A stretch of DNA of 58,381 nucleotides from Mycolicibacter longobardus (GCF_002102265.1 NZ_LQPG01000025.1:1-58381); one strand, 5' to 3'; positions 9,201 through 18,541 are shown, numbered from the stretch's first letter. Program-made: numbers and translations. Notes: generated by a model from the letters alone, not told the origin.

Positions 9201-12200
9201 ACGTGGCCGGCGCCCTCGAAGCGCTCGGCGAGCCGCGGCCAGTCGGCGTCGATGTCACCCTCGTCGGTCAGCCACAGCCGGACCAGGTCCTCGCGGGCAC
9301 TTGCCCAGCGGTCGTCGAACAGCACCGCCTTGCGCCCGTCGAACGCCGGCGCCACCAATCGTGGCCAGTCCGAACCCAGTTCGGCGGTCACCAAGTCGAT
9401 CAGCTCGCCGTCGGTGGCGCCCGCCGGGGCACTCACCGCGTCGTCGAACCCGAGCTGACCCAGCACCAGCCGGGCCGCTGAGGCGAGCACGCCGTCGCGG
9501 CCGGTGATCTGTGCGGTGAACTCACCCAGCGCGGCGGCATCCACCGTCGCACCGCCGCCACCGCCCGCCGACGGCAGGCTCACCGCGACACCGTGACGCG
9601 CAGCGACCGCACCCACGGCAGCGTCGATGGCCTTGTCGACGGCGGCGCCGTCGGCCAGCGCGCCCTCATGCAGCCCGCCCAGGGGACCGCCCCGGACACT
9701 GCTGCCCTCGCGGGTGCCCAACGCCACCTCGACGGTGACGTGCTTGGCCCAGCCGTCGCCGAGTTCCCAGGTCTTCTTCACCCGCTCGGCGATGGCGCCG
9801 GGCCGCTTGCCCGACGGCCCGAGGATGGTGCGGAGCTGGTCGTTGATCGCGTCGCTCAGCACCGGGCCATACGGCTTGTAGGTGCGCGCCAGCTTGGTCA
9901 CCTGCGACTTCAGCCCGGACAGGTCGGCCTCGGCGGCGCCGTCGATGGCACCCAGGTTCAGCTCCGAGCCCAGGTCCACCAGCAGCTGGTTGCGTCGTGA
10001 CGACGCCCCGTCGGTGATGGACTCGATGGAGTCCAGCGCCTCGATCTGGTCGATGCGCATCTTGGCGCTCAGCGCGATCAGCGCCAGGGTGGCGTCGGCG
10101 GCGTCGAACGCGATGTCGTCGGGACGCGGAGCACCCGACGGAGCTGAGGCGCCAGCCGAAGCGACGGCGGGGGCGACATCAGGCTCAGTCCGCCCTTCCG
10201 GCGCGTCAGCGTCGGAATCCTCCGCGACCGGCTCATCTTCCGGCTCCGGGTCTTCATCGGTGGCGAACAGCACCGCGGCGTCGCGCTCGGCGTTGAGCAC
10301 CTCGACGGTGCTGTGGGCGTACTCGGGCAGCTTCAGGGTGTTGGTGGCCAGCCCGGCGACGGTCGGGGCGGACTTCACCCCGATCTCGACGAACCGCTCA
10401 ACGCCCAGGCCGCCGGCGGCCTGCTCGATGAACAGCAGGTCCTGCGTCTCGATCCAGCGCACCGGGCTGGCGAACTGCCAGGCCAGCAACTCGATGACGA
10501 TCTTGCGGCACAACTCGCGCGGCTTCTCGCTACGCCAGGTGTCGTAGTCGGCCAGGATCTCGTCGAGCGGCTCGGCCGGAACCAGGTCGCGGATCTCCTG
10601 GATGAACTCACGGTCCAGGCTGAACGGCTTGGGCACCAGGTTCGGAATGTAGCGGCCGACGATCAGCTCGGGGTCCTTGTCCCGCGGCATCACCCGTTCC
10701 AGCGAGCGCCGGAAGTCATCCACGCCGATACGCAGCACCTCGGAGTGGAACGGCACGTCGATGCCGGGCACCAGGATGAACGACCGCTTGCCTCCGGTGA
10801 TCTCGCGGCGCCGCTCCACCTCCTCCTCCAGGGCCTCCAGACCGGCGACCGTGCCGGCGATCGCATACTGCGAGCCGCGCAGGTTGAAGTTCACGATCTG
10901 CAGGAATTCCCCGGTGCGCTCGGCGATCTCAGCGACGAACGCGGTGACGTCGGCGTCGTCGAGGTCGATCTGCGACGGCCGGATGGCCGCCAGCCGGTAG
11001 TTCGAGCGCCCCATGGCATCGCGCGGCACGATGTCGTGCATCTTCGAGCCGCGGTGGAACACCACCTCGAGCAGCCCCTCCAGTTCGTACACGCCGCTGA
11101 CACATGCCAGCGCGGTGTACTCACCCACGGAGTGACCGCAGGCGATCGCACCCTCGACGAACGCGCCCTGCTCGCGCATCTCAGCGACCTGCGCGGCCGC
11201 GACGGTGGCCATCGCCACCTGGGTGAACTGCGTCAGGTACAGCACGCCCTCGGGGTGCTGGTAGTGCACGCCGGAGGCGATCAGGCTGGTCGGGTTGTCG
11301 CGCACCACGTGCAGCACCGAGAAGCCCAGGGTTTCGCGGGTGAACTTGTCCGCGGAGTCCCACACCTTGCGGGCGGCCTTGGACCGGGCGCGGACCTCCA
11401 TACCCATGCCCTTGTGCTGAATGCCCTGGCCGGGGAAGGCGTATACGGTCTTGGGTGCGGTCAGCCGTGCGGTCGCCGACATGACGAGATCCGAACCGAT
11501 CCGCGCGCTGACCTCCAGAACCTCTGCGCCCAGGTCGATTCCGACCCGGTCGACTCGGAAGTCGACCTCGTCGCCGGGCTTGACCATGCCCAGGAAGCGT
11601 GCGGTCCAGCCGACCAGGCGGGCCGGCGGGCGGGCCTGCCCGTCGGTGGCGGTCACCACGTGCTGGGCCGCGGCTGAGAGCCACATGCCGTGCACGATGG
11701 GAGATTCCAGGCCGGCCAGCAGCGCGGCGGCCCGGTCGGTGTGGATCGGGTTGTGGTCTCCGGAGACCACCGCGAACGGCCGCATGTCGACCGGTGCGGT
11801 GACTGTGACGTCGCGCCGGCGGCGGCGCGGGGTGTCGGTGGCGTTGTCGGAGACCGCGCCGCCCGCCCGGACCGGGTCGGTCAATTCCGCGGCGCCGGTG
11901 CGTCCACGGATCGCGAACCGCTCCTCGAGGGTGGCCAGCACCGTTCCGTCGGCCGCCGACACGGTGACCGAGACCGGGACAACGCGGCCGACCTCGGTGT
12001 CGGTGGCCGCCGAAGCCGTTGCGGTGACGGTCAATTCAGCCGGCTCCGCGGGCAGCGGGGCCAGCAGGTGCGCCGCGTGGTCCAGGTGCACCAGCGACAG
12101 CAGTCCCTCGACCACCGGGAATCCGGTATCGGTGGTGGCCGAGCCGATGGCGGCGAACACCGCGGGCCAGCACCGGCCGACCAAGGCGTCGGGCACGGTG

Positions 12201-15200
12201 GACAGTCCCGGCGCCAGCGGCGCACCGAAGGTGGCGGTCACCCCGGTGTGGTCGGCGACCTGCTCGGGGTTCCATCCCACCGTCACGGTGGCCGCGCCGT
12301 TGGTCACCGGCGGCAGGGCGTCCGGGCCGTCCACGCCGGCGGCGATGGCCAGCACCGCGCGCATGGCGGCGGCGGCGTCTTCGGTGGAGACCAGCGGGGT
12401 GGCGCCGTCGACGACGGACGAGGGCACCGTGAAGCGGATGTTGATCCAGACGCCGGACAGCGGCACGCTGAGCACGACGTTGGAGTCCCCGACGACCTCC
12501 AGGCGCGCCCCGGTCGACGGGTGGGTGGCGGTGCGGTTCTCATGCACCTGCCACTCGTCGGAAGCCGCGATCCGGTGCACCGGGTTGGTGGCGGTGCGCC
12601 CCGCCCACAGCACGTCCGGGGCGTCGAGCAACACAGCCAGCGCGCCGGTCACGTCGGTGCGGCCCTGACGGCGCGCCGACACCGGGCGCGGCTGTACACC
12701 AGCCGCCAGCGCCTGGTCGATGGCGGCCTGCTCGAAGCGGTCCAGCAGTTCGCCGACCGGCTCGTCGACCCGGGTGATGCCCGCGACCGCGGTGATGCCC
12801 GGAATGATGCAGACCTGCTCGGCGGTGTAGCGGGCGTCGTGCGCCTGCCACAGCGAGTCGCTGCGCCACCAGCGGCGCACGTCCTTGTCGATCACCGGGA
12901 CGAAGTTGACCGGCTTGCCCGGCGTCTTGCACAGCTGGGTGAAGAAGGGCGCGTCGGCCGGGTGCAACCGGACCGTCTCAGCCTCGGGGTAGCGGGCCAG
13001 CAGCGCGGCGATGGCCTCAGCCGGGCGCTCCAGAATCGCCTGTCCCTCTTCGGAATCGGCGAACAGTGTCTCGATCGGGCCGGATTCGAGCTCGTGCAGC
13101 CGGGCTTCGGCGCGCTGCAGCATCGAACCGAACCGCTCCCGCCAGGTGTCGGCCAGCCACGGGCTGTCCGGTGAGGCGGTGTCGGCGGTCGAGTCGCCCG
13201 CACCGATCGCCAGCTCCACGTAGCGGCGCAGCCACTGCGCATAGGTCATCTCGGTGACATCACCGAAGTACGGCTTGGCGGTGAGTGCCAGCGCGGCGAT
13301 GATCTCGTCACGGCGCGCGGCGACGGCGTCGCCGTCACCGGCGACCTCGTCGAGCAGGCGACCGCAGCGCGAGGCCACGTTGTCGATCTCGTGGATGTCG
13401 GCACCCAGCTGGCTGCGAGAGGAAGCCATGCCGCCCTGGGCTTTTCCGGCGCCGATCCAGTGATCGGTGCCCTTGGTGTCGACCAGCATCTGCTTGACCG
13501 CCGGCGAGGTGGTGGCCTCCTTGGTGGCCATCGCCGCGGTGCCGACCAGGATGCCGTCAACGGGCATGGTCGGGAAGCCGTACTCTTGCGACCACCGGCC
13601 CGACAGGTACTCGGCCGCCCGCTCGGGAGTGCCGATGCCGCCACCGACGCAGAGCGTGATGTTGGGCTGCGAACGCAACTCCGAATAGGTCGCCAGCAGC
13701 AGGTCGTCGAGGTCCTCCCACGAGTGGTGGCCGCCGGCGCGACCGCCTTCGACGTGTGCGATCACCGGCGTGGTGGGCACCTCGGCGGCGATCCGGATCA
13801 CCGACCGGATCTGCTCGACAGTGCCGGGCTTGAACACCACATGGCTGATGCCGGCCTCGTTGAGCTCGGCGATCAGCTCGACGGCCTCTTCCAGCTCGGG
13901 GATGCCGGCGCTGATCACCAGGCCGTCGAACGGTGCTCCGGACTGACGGGCCTTCTGCACCAACCGCTTTCCGCCGACCTGCAGCTTCCACAGGTAGGGG
14001 TCCAGGAACAAGGAGTTGAACTGGACGGTGCGGCCCGGTTCCAGCAGTGCGGTCAGCTCCGCGACCCGGTCGTTGAAGATCTCCTCGGTGACCTGCCCGC
14101 CGCCGGCCAGCTCCGACCAGTGCCCGGCGTTGGCGGCCGCGGCGACGATCTTGGCGTCGACGGTGGTCGGCGTCATGCCGGCCAGCAGGATCGGCGACCG
14201 GCCGGTCAGCCGGGTGAACTTGGTGTCGAGCTTGACCCGGCCGTCGGGCAGCTGGACCACCGACGGGGCGTAGCTCGTCCAGGGCCGGGCCACCTCCGGC
14301 ACGGCGCCGATGGTGAACAGGTTGCGCTGCCCGCCGCGAGTGGCCACCGGCACGATCCCGATGCCCAGGCCGCGAATCACCGGGGCGGTCAGCCGGGTCA
14401 GGATGTCGCCGGGCCCCAGGTCCAGGATCCAGCGGGCGCCCGCCTCGTGCAGCGTGGTGATCTCTTCCACCCAGTCGACCTGGCCCACCAGGATCGAGTC
14501 GGCCAGTTGGCGGGCCAACTCCACGTCGAGGCCCACCTTGGCGGCCCAACCGGCGACGATCTCGACGCCGTCGGAAAGTCGCGGCGAGTGGAACCCGACC
14601 TCGACCTGCACCGGCTCGAAGACCGGCGCAAATACCGCACCGCCGCGCAGCTTGTTCTTGCGCTCGGCGGCCTCCTTCTCGGCGATCTGCTCGCAGTACA
14701 ACTCGAAGCGCGACAGCTGCTCGGGGGTGCCGGTGATGACGACCGAGCGCCGGCCGTTGCGGATGGACAGCACCGGGGGCAGCACGGTGCGCACATCCTG
14801 GGCGAACTCCTCCAGCAGTTGATGGATGCGCTCCGGGTCGGCGTTGGTGACCGACACCATGGGCGGGCGGTCACCCAGGATCGAGATGCCGCGGCGCCGG
14901 GCCACCAGGGTTCCGGCGGCCCCCACCAGCTGGGCGATCGCCAGCAGCTGCACGTCGGCAGCGCCGCCGGCCTTCAGCGACTCGACGGCCAGGATGCCCT
15001 GCGAGTGCCCGGCCGTGGCGACAGGTGGGTTGGCCGACAGATCCAGCCCCTGGCGCTCCAGCGCCCGCATCGCGGCGATCTGGGTGAGCAGCACCCCCGG
15101 CACCGACACCGCGGCGGAGGTCAGCTGCTTGGCCGACGGGATCGGGTCCTCGACGGCCAGCGCCCGCACCCACTGCAGCGGTTCGAAGCCGATGGGCCGG

Positions 15201-15454
15201 ACCACGACCAGTTCCTTGGCGATCGGCTCCAGCCGCAGGTCAGCCTCACCGGCCAGCGTGGCCAGTTCGGTCTCGATCCCGGCCGAGGACACCAGCTCTT
15301 CGAGCGACTCCAACCAGGCGCTGCCCTGACCGCCGAAGGCGACAGCGTACGGCTCGCCGGCCGTCAGGCGATCCACCAGGGCGGACGAGGCGCTGGCGAA
15401 CGGACCCGAACCAGCGCCGTCGGCGGACACCCGGTCGTGTTCGTGGATCGTCAC
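6212..15454 (-). CDS. fas: Type I fatty acid synthase (FAS-I)
   Basis: A single 3080-aa polypeptide that builds C16-C26 acyl-CoAs for membrane lipids and mycolic-acid synthesis. Domains in order: acetyltransferase (GHSQG, Ser151), enoyl reductase (about 400-900), MaoC-like dehydratase (GDHNPIHT and HGMW, about 1230-1260), malonyl/palmitoyl transferase (GHSVGEYTAL, Ser1442), acyl-carrier region where Ser1809 in DSIESITDG is the likely phosphopantetheine site by comparison with other FAS-I proteins, ketoreductase (VVTGASKGS, about 2130), and ketosynthase (Cys2731 in AACATAA, later KSLTGHAKGG). All active sites are intact and length agrees with Mtb (3069 aa). It starts at GTG 15454 with AGGGGAGA 8 bases upstream. 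A long 430-bp leader region with a palindrome lies upstream; acpS follows at 11 bp. Confidence 0.98.
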   Translation of the reverse strand: MTIHEHDRVSADGAGSGPFASASSALVDRLTAGEPYAVAFGGQGSAWLESLEELVSSAGIETELATLAGEADLRLEPIAKELVVVRPIGFEPLQWVRALAVEDPIPSAKQLTSAAVSVPGVLLTQIAAMRALERQGLDLSANPPVATAGHSQGILAVESLKAGGAADVQLLAIAQLVGAAGTLVARRRGISILGDRPPMVSVTNADPERIHQLLEEFAQDVRTVLPPVLSIRNGRRSVVITGTPEQLSRFELYCEQIAEKEAAERKNKLRGGAVFAPVFEPVQVEVGFHSPRLSDGVEIVAGWAAKVGLDVELARQLADSILVGQVDWVEEITTLHEAGARWILDLGPGDILTRLTAPVIRGLGIGIVPVATRGGQRNLFTIGAVPEVARPWTSYAPSVVQLPDGRVKLDTKFTRLTGRSPILLAGMTPTTVDAKIVAAAANAGHWSELAGGGQVTEEIFNDRVAELTALLEPGRTVQFNSLFLDPYLWKLQVGGKRLVQKARQSGAPFDGLVISAGIPELEEAVELIAELNEAGISHVVFKPGTVEQIRSVIRIAAEVPTTPVIAHVEGGRAGGHHSWEDLDDLLLATYSELRSQPNITLCVGGGIGTPERAAEYLSGRWSQEYGFPTMPVDGILVGTAAMATKEATTSPAVKQMLVDTKGTDHWIGAGKAQGGMASSRSQLGADIHEIDNVASRCGRLLDEVAGDGDAVAARRDEIIAALALTAKPYFGDVTEMTYAQWLRRYVELAIGAGDSTADTASPDSPWLADTWRERFGSMLQRAEARLHELESGPIETLFADSEEGQAILERPAEAIAALLARYPEAETVRLHPADAPFFTQLCKTPGKPVNFVPVIDKDVRRWWRSDSLWQAHDARYTAEQVCIIPGITAVAGITRVDEPVGELLDRFEQAAIDQALAAGVQPRPVSARRQGRTDVTGALAVLLDAPDVLWAGRTATNPVHRIAASDEWQVHENRTATHPSTGARLEVVGDSNVVLSVPLSGVWINIRFTVPSSVVDGATPLVSTEDAAAAMRAVLAIAAGVDGPDALPPVTNGAATVTVGWNPEQVADHTGVTATFGAPLAPGLSTVPDALVGRCWPAVFAAIGSATTDTGFPVVEGLLSLVHLDHAAHLLAPLPAEPAELTVTATASAATDTEVGRVVPVSVTVSAADGTVLATLEERFAIRGRTGAAELTDPVRAGGAVSDNATDTPRRRRRDVTVTAPVDMRPFAVVSGDHNPIHTDRAAALLAGLESPIVHGMWLSAAAQHVVTATDGQARPPARLVGWTARFLGMVKPGDEVDFRVDRVGIDLGAEVLEVSARIGSDLVMSATARLTAPKTVYAFPGQGIQHKGMGMEVRARSKAARKVWDSADKFTRETLGFSVLHVVRDNPTSLIASGVHYQHPEGVLYLTQFTQVAMATVAAAQVAEMREQGAFVEGAIACGHSVGEYTALACVSGVYELEGLLEVVFHRGSKMHDIVPRDAMGRSNYRLAAIRPSQIDLDDADVTAFVAEIAERTGEFLQIVNFNLRGSQYAIAGTVAGLEALEEEVERRREITGGKRSFILVPGIDVPFHSEVLRIGVDDFRRSLERVMPRDKDPELIVGRYIPNLVPKPFSLDREFIQEIRDLVPAEPLDEILADYDTWRSEKPRELCRKIVIELLAWQFASPVRWIETQDLLFIEQAAGGLGVERFVEIGVKSAPTVAGLATNTLKLPEYAHSTVEVLNAERDAAVLFATDEDPEPEDEPVAEDSDADAPEGRTEPDVAPAVASAGASAPSGAPRPDDIAFDAADATLALIALSAKMRIDQIEALDSIESITDGASSRRNQLLVDLGSELNLGAIDGAAEADLSGLKSQVTKLARTYKPYGPVLSDAINDQLRTILGPSGKRPGAIAERVKKTWELGDGWAKHVTVEVALGTREGSSVRGGPLGGLHEGALADGAAVDKAIDAAVGAVAARHGVAVSLPSAGGGGGATVDAAALGEFTAQITGRDGVLASAARLVLGQLGFDDAVSAPAGATDGELIDLVTAELGSDWPRLVAPAFDGRKAVLFDDRWASAREDLVRLWLTDEGDIDADWPRLAERFEGAGHVVATQATWWQGRALASGRQIHASLFARIAAGAENPGRGRYSDEVAVVTGASKGSIAASVVGQLLDGGATVIATTSRLDDDRLGFYRNLYRDHARFGAALWVVPANMASYADIDALVEWVGNEQSESLGPQSIHLKDAQTPTLLFPFAAPRVAGDLSEAGSRAEMEMKVLLWAVQRLIGGLSKIGAERDIASRLHVVLPGSPNRGMFGGDGAYGEAKASLDAVVARWKAETSWASRVSLAHALIGWTRGTGLMGHNDVIVDAVEEAGVTTYSTEQMAAMLLDLCNVESKVAAANAPIEADLTGGLAEANLDMAELAAKAREEMTAEASADEDSEDAANTIAALPSPPRGYTPAPPPAWDDLDVDPADLVVIVGGAELGPLGSSRTRFEMEVSGELSAAGVLELAWTTGMVKWEDDPTPGWYDTATGELVDEAELVERYHDAVVERVGVREFVDDGAIDPDHASPLLVSVFLDKDFSFVVSSEADARAFVEFDPEHTVVRPVPDSSDWQVIRKAGTEIRVPRKSKLSRTVGAQIPTGFDPTVWGISQDMATSIDRVALWNIVATVDAFLSAGFTPTELMRWVHPSLVASTQGTGMGGMTSMQTMYHGNLLGRSKPNDILQEVLPNVVAAHVVQSYVGSYGAMIHPVAACATAAVSVEEGVDKIRLGKAELVVTGGYDDLTLEAIIGFGDMAATADTEMMRARGISDSKFSRANDRRRLGFVEAQGGGTILLARGDLAAKMGLPVLAVVAYAQSFADGVHTSIPAPGLGALGAGRGGKDSMLARSLAKLGVGADDIAVVSKHDTSTLANDPNETELHERLADSLGRSDGAPLFVISQKSLTGHAKGGAAVFQLMGLCQVLRDGVIPPNRSLDCVDDELATAGHFVWVRETLELGEKFPLKAGLVTSLGFGHVSGLVALVHPQAFLAALDPSQREAYLQQASERVLAGQRRLASAIAGGTPMYERPADRRFDHDSPEKRQESAMLLNPAARLGDGDVYIG

Positions 15455-15884
15455 GTTATATATCTCCCCTGCTCTGGTTACGTCGCGTCTGTGTCGCCCA
15501 CCGGGATCACACCGGTCTGGGCCGCGGGCTTTCGCGTCGTCGCGGCCGCGCTACAGCCGTAAGAGTGTCATAAGAACCTGTGCCGTTTCGGCAGCAAATT
15601 GGTTACTGGTGAGTTCTACGCTCGGGTAACCCACCTGCGGATATCACGCCGTTCGACGGCGCTCACAAACATCCGGTACAAACGTCCTGCATGCGCGGGG
15701 TTACGGTCGAGTAGCCACAACAATGCAGATCAAGGCTGCATTGTTATCTAATCGTTATGTTCGATTTTGGTGGGCCAACAGCCGTCGGCGACGACCACCG
15801 CCGCGATGCCGACCGGACACCGCGCTGCCCGCCACCCGGGAGCCAATCGGACCCTGGTTTGCCGGACCGTCCGCCCCGGCCCCG
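15455..15884. other. fas upstream intergenic region (no gene seen)
   Basis: Some 430 bp separate the stop of the DUF1906 gene from the fas start. It contains no credible coding frame; longer frames here are extensions antisense to the neighbours. It must hold the fas promoter and its regulation; the clearest element is the inverted repeat at 15719-15745. Confidence 0.7.
15719..15745. promoter_or_regulatory. Perfect 10-bp inverted repeat upstream of fas (candidate FasR operator)
   Basis: AACAATGCAG (15719-15728) and CTGCATTGTT (15736-15745) are exact inverted copies around a 7-base spacer, about 265 bp before the fas start. The spacing fits a dimeric regulator. FasR, a TetR-type activator, controls fas in Mtb through inverted repeats in this intergenic region (literature knowledge), so it is the natural candidate. 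No T-run follows on either strand, which speaks against a terminator. Confidence 0.5.
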
Positions 15885-16607
15885 TCAGGCCCACTGGCCG
15901 AACTGGGGTTTGAGAATCTCGTTGACGTCCACACCGACGTTGCCGACTTGGCGCCGGTCGATCTCCACCTGGTGCAGATTGGCCGCCGGGTGGGCGACCC
16001 CGCCGGGCGAGCCGAAGTTGTGCTGCCAGAAGCAGGAGCCCAGACCGTCCTGTATCGCCCACTCGATGGTCTTGGAGTTGGCGTAGACACCGGTGCGCTG
16101 CGGGCCGATCACCGATGCCCAGCCCCGCAGGTAGGGGGCGACCTGCTCCTTGTACTGCTCGTATGACGGGTTGTCGTCGATGGAGGCGTAGATCGGGGCA
16201 CTGTCTGGGCCGCCGGCCGCGGCGTGCAGCTGCGCGCCACGCTTGGCGTGCTCGACGCCGGCATCGTGGCCGCCCAGCCAGTCGGCGGTCGCCTGTTTGC
16301 CGAACTGGTAGCAGGAGACGATCGTCAGGCCGTTCTCGTGCAGGTCGCGCGCCTCGGCCAGCTGAATCGGCTTACCCAGCATCCAGTCCGCGCCGGGTCG
16401 GCGGTCCGAGACGTAGCGGATGGCGCCGGCTGCCCCGGCGGCCCGGATCTGGGCGGCGGGCAGGACCCCGGCCGAATAGTCCAGCAGGATGCCCAGCGGC
16501 GCCGCGTCGGCGATCGCGGCCAGCCATGCCGACGCCGCGGCACCGAAGCCGACCGCAGCGGGGGCCGTCGCAGCGAGTTTGAGCACGTCACGGCGTGATA
16601 TCGACAT
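15885..16607 (-). CDS. Tat-exported DUF1906 glycoside-hydrolase-like protein (Rv2525c-like)
   Basis: A 240-aa exported protein with a Tat signal: MSISRRDVLKLAA holds the twin Arg (5-6) followed by an Ala-rich hydrophobic segment. The remainder is a DUF1906 TIM-barrel domain with LLDYSAGVLPAAQI at its start, YQFGKQATADWLGGHDAGVEHA in the middle and EIDRRQVGNVGVDVNE near the end. The Mtb homologue Rv2525c is Tat-dependent and its loss alters beta-lactam sensitivity (literature), suggesting a cell-envelope role; the substrate is unknown. It is divergent from the MFS transporter with only 38 bp between the annotated starts. Confidence 0.92.
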   Translation of the reverse strand: MSISRRDVLKLAATAPAAVGFGAAASAWLAAIADAAPLGILLDYSAGVLPAAQIRAAGAAGAIRYVSDRRPGADWMLGKPIQLAEARDLHENGLTIVSCYQFGKQATADWLGGHDAGVEHAKRGAQLHAAAGGPDSAPIYASIDDNPSYEQYKEQVAPYLRGWASVIGPQRTGVYANSKTIEWAIQDGLGSCFWQHNFGSPGGVAHPAANLHQVEIDRRQVGNVGVDVNEILKPQFGQWA

Positions 16608-16645
16608 GCGTCACAGCCTAGGACAGACCAGCCAGCGGCGGACCC

Positions 16646-17986
16646 GTGTGCGACCATGGCTGTGCTCCCAATGCCCCCGACGCCCCGAGAAGTTCCAAGA
16701 AGATAGGCCTGAGATTGCGACCCTGGATCGTGTGGGGCACCGGGCTGCTGTCCTATCTGGTGGCCGTGCTGGACCGGACCACTTTCGGGGTATCGGGCCT
16801 GGACGCCGCCGAACGTTTTCACGCGGGCCCGGGAATGCTGTCGTCATTCGTGATCTTGCAGCTGATCGTCTACGCCGCCATGCAGATTCCCGCCGGAGTG
16901 CTGCTGGACCGCTTCGGGCCCCGGGCGATGATCGCCACCGGTGTCGCCCTGCTCTCCGCGGCCCAGCTGACGCTCTCGCTGACCCATTCGCTGCCCACCG
17001 CGGTCGGCGCATACGGCGTCGTCGGCCTGGGTGATGCGTTCGTGTTCATCTCGGTGATCCGCCTGCTGCCCAATTGGTTTGCACCGCAGCGTGTTCCGTT
17101 GCTCACCCAGCTGACCGGGATCTGCGGCCAGTTCGGCCAGTTCCTTTCGGCGGTGCCGTTCCTGGCGATTCTGCTGCATGGCGGCTGGACGGCCGCCTAC
17201 CTCTCGGCGGCGGGCCTGGGTTTGTTCGCGGTCGCACTGACGCTCGCCGTGGTGCGCGACGCGCCGGCAGGGGCGCCGGCCACTGTGCAACCGCGGACGT
17301 TTCGCGACGCGTTCGGTGAGGTCAAGACGGTCTGGTCCCGGCCCGGAACCAAGGTGGGCTTCTTCACCCATATGGGTACCCCGTTCTCGATCAGTGTGTT
17401 CGCGCTGATGTGGGGTGTGCCGTACCTGACTACCGCACAAGGCCTTTCGCGCGGTGTGGCGGGTGCTGCGCTGACACTGTCGGTGCTGACCTTCGTCGTG
17501 GTCGGACTGCTGGTCGGGACCGTCTCGGCGCGTCGACCTCAACACCGGTCGAGGATCGCACTGACGATGATGGCCTTGACCGCCTTGATCTGGACGGTGC
17601 TGCTGGCGCTGCCGCACCCTGCGCCGCACTGGTTGCTGGTGGTACTGATCTTGGTGATCTCCTCGGGCCAGCCGGTGTCGATTCTGGCCTTCGATTTCGC
17701 CCGAAGCTACAACCCGCCCGCCACGCTGGGCACCGCGCAGGGCATGGTCAACACTGGAGGTTTCATCGCCACGCTGTTGGTCATGCAGGTGATGGGGGTT
17801 GTGATCGCGATGGCCGGCGGCTATTCATTTGCGGCATTCCGGCTGGCCTGGACCGTGCAGTACGCCGTGTGGGCGGTGGCCGCGGTGGGTGTGGTGATCA
17901 ACGCCGGCAAAGCCCGGCACTCGGAGGCTCTCGGTGAAACACACACGCTGGTGTCGCACGCGAGCCCCGACGGTTCAGCCGATTAA
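16646..17986 (+). CDS. Major facilitator superfamily transporter
   Basis: A membrane transporter with about twelve hydrophobic segments and an MFS loop motif (GVLLDRFGPRAM) after the second one. The closest annotation I can justify is an MFS carrier; substrate unknown. GTG 16646 gives 446 aa, but the first 23 residues are polar and Pro/Cys-rich and unlike a transporter N-terminus. TTG at 16715, starting RPWIVWGTGLLSYLV, is an alternative that would also leave more space for divergent promoters with the DUF1906 gene. The C-terminus overlaps the convergent DUF732 gene by 12 bp. Confidence 0.85.
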   Translation: MCDHGCAPNAPDAPRSSKKIGLRLRPWIVWGTGLLSYLVAVLDRTTFGVSGLDAAERFHAGPGMLSSFVILQLIVYAAMQIPAGVLLDRFGPRAMIATGVALLSAAQLTLSLTHSLPTAVGAYGVVGLGDAFVFISVIRLLPNWFAPQRVPLLTQLTGICGQFGQFLSAVPFLAILLHGGWTAAYLSAAGLGLFAVALTLAVVRDAPAGAPATVQPRTFRDAFGEVKTVWSRPGTKVGFFTHMGTPFSISVFALMWGVPYLTTAQGLSRGVAGAALTLSVLTFVVVGLLVGTVSARRPQHRSRIALTMMALTALIWTVLLALPHPAPHWLLVVLILVISSGQPVSILAFDFARSYNPPATLGTAQGMVNTGGFIATLLVMQVMGVVIAMAGGYSFAAFRLAWTVQYAVWAVAAVGVVINAGKARHSEALGETHTLVSHASPDGSAD

Positions 17987-18349
17987 CGAATACGGATCCG
18001 GCAACTGCGGACAATATGCTCGTCGGGCCGCATTGATGATGGCACGCGCTTCGCCGGGCGTCAGCTTCAGATTCGCGGTCACCGAATGCGGCACCACCCG
18101 CGGGGACCTGCCCAGCGCCGAGCAGATTATCCGGCCTTCCAGCACTAAGGTTTGGCGGAGCGACGCGCATCTGCCGGAACGGCAGATCTGCTTGTCGTAG
18201 TCGGGGCGCAGTCCCTGGTGTTCCAGTTCGTCGAAGAACACCTGGTCCTCATGACTGGGCTGGCCAGCTGCCACGGGCGCGGGTGCAACAGTCACGAAGC
18301 CGCAGACCAGTAACGCGCTCAACGCGGTTACGACCAGTCGCTTGATCAT
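17975..18349 (-). CDS. Small secreted DUF732 protein
   Basis: A 124-aa exported protein. The N-terminus MIKRLVVTALSALLVCGFVTVAPAPVAA is a classical signal peptide. The mature part holds a DUF732 pattern: an acidic FFDELEHQG near the start, LTPGEARAIINAARRAYCP near the end, and several cysteines (CRSGRC, IICSALG, YCPQ). DUF732 proteins are numerous and of unknown function in mycobacteria. The 3' end overlaps the MFS transporter gene. Confidence 0.85.
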   Translation of the reverse strand: MIKRLVVTALSALLVCGFVTVAPAPVAAGQPSHEDQVFFDELEHQGLRPDYDKQICRSGRCASLRQTLVLEGRIICSALGRSPRVVPHSVTANLKLTPGEARAIINAARRAYCPQLPDPYSLIG

Positions 18350-18541
18350 CGCGTTGCACCAATCCGGTTGGGACTATGCCTGCAATTCTGGCACCGATGA
18401 GCCCCCTGGCGATATGGCGTTACCGGTTCAAAATTCGGTTGCCGGAGCCTACCCCGGATTCGCTCGTCCCACGGCGGGGACGGCAGGGTGTTGTGCCCGG
18501 TGCGCCAACAACGGCGCCGACACTCATCGCAAAAAAATTGG
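18350..18541. other. Intergenic: T-run downstream of tRNA-Leu, no gene
   Basis: On the minus strand, directly after the encoded CCA of tRNA-Leu (complement of 18539-18541), a run of seven T residues (complement of 18531-18537) can end the tRNA transcript. The rest shows no convincing coding frame and presumably holds the DUF732 promoter. Confidence 0.5.

Noticed and set aside
6296..15562. Very long open frames antisense to fas (for example 6296-8224 and 13391-15562, up to 723 codons)
   Set aside because: They are shadows caused by high GC and codon bias of fas on the other strand; their translations are His/Arg/Gly/Asp-rich low-complexity strings without domain motifs or ribosome-binding sites.
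15723..16166. 147-codon plus-strand frame opposite the DUF1906 gene and in the fas leader
   Set aside because: Mostly antisense to a gene with a clear Tat signal and conserved domain; no start signal; Arg/Pro-rich beginning.
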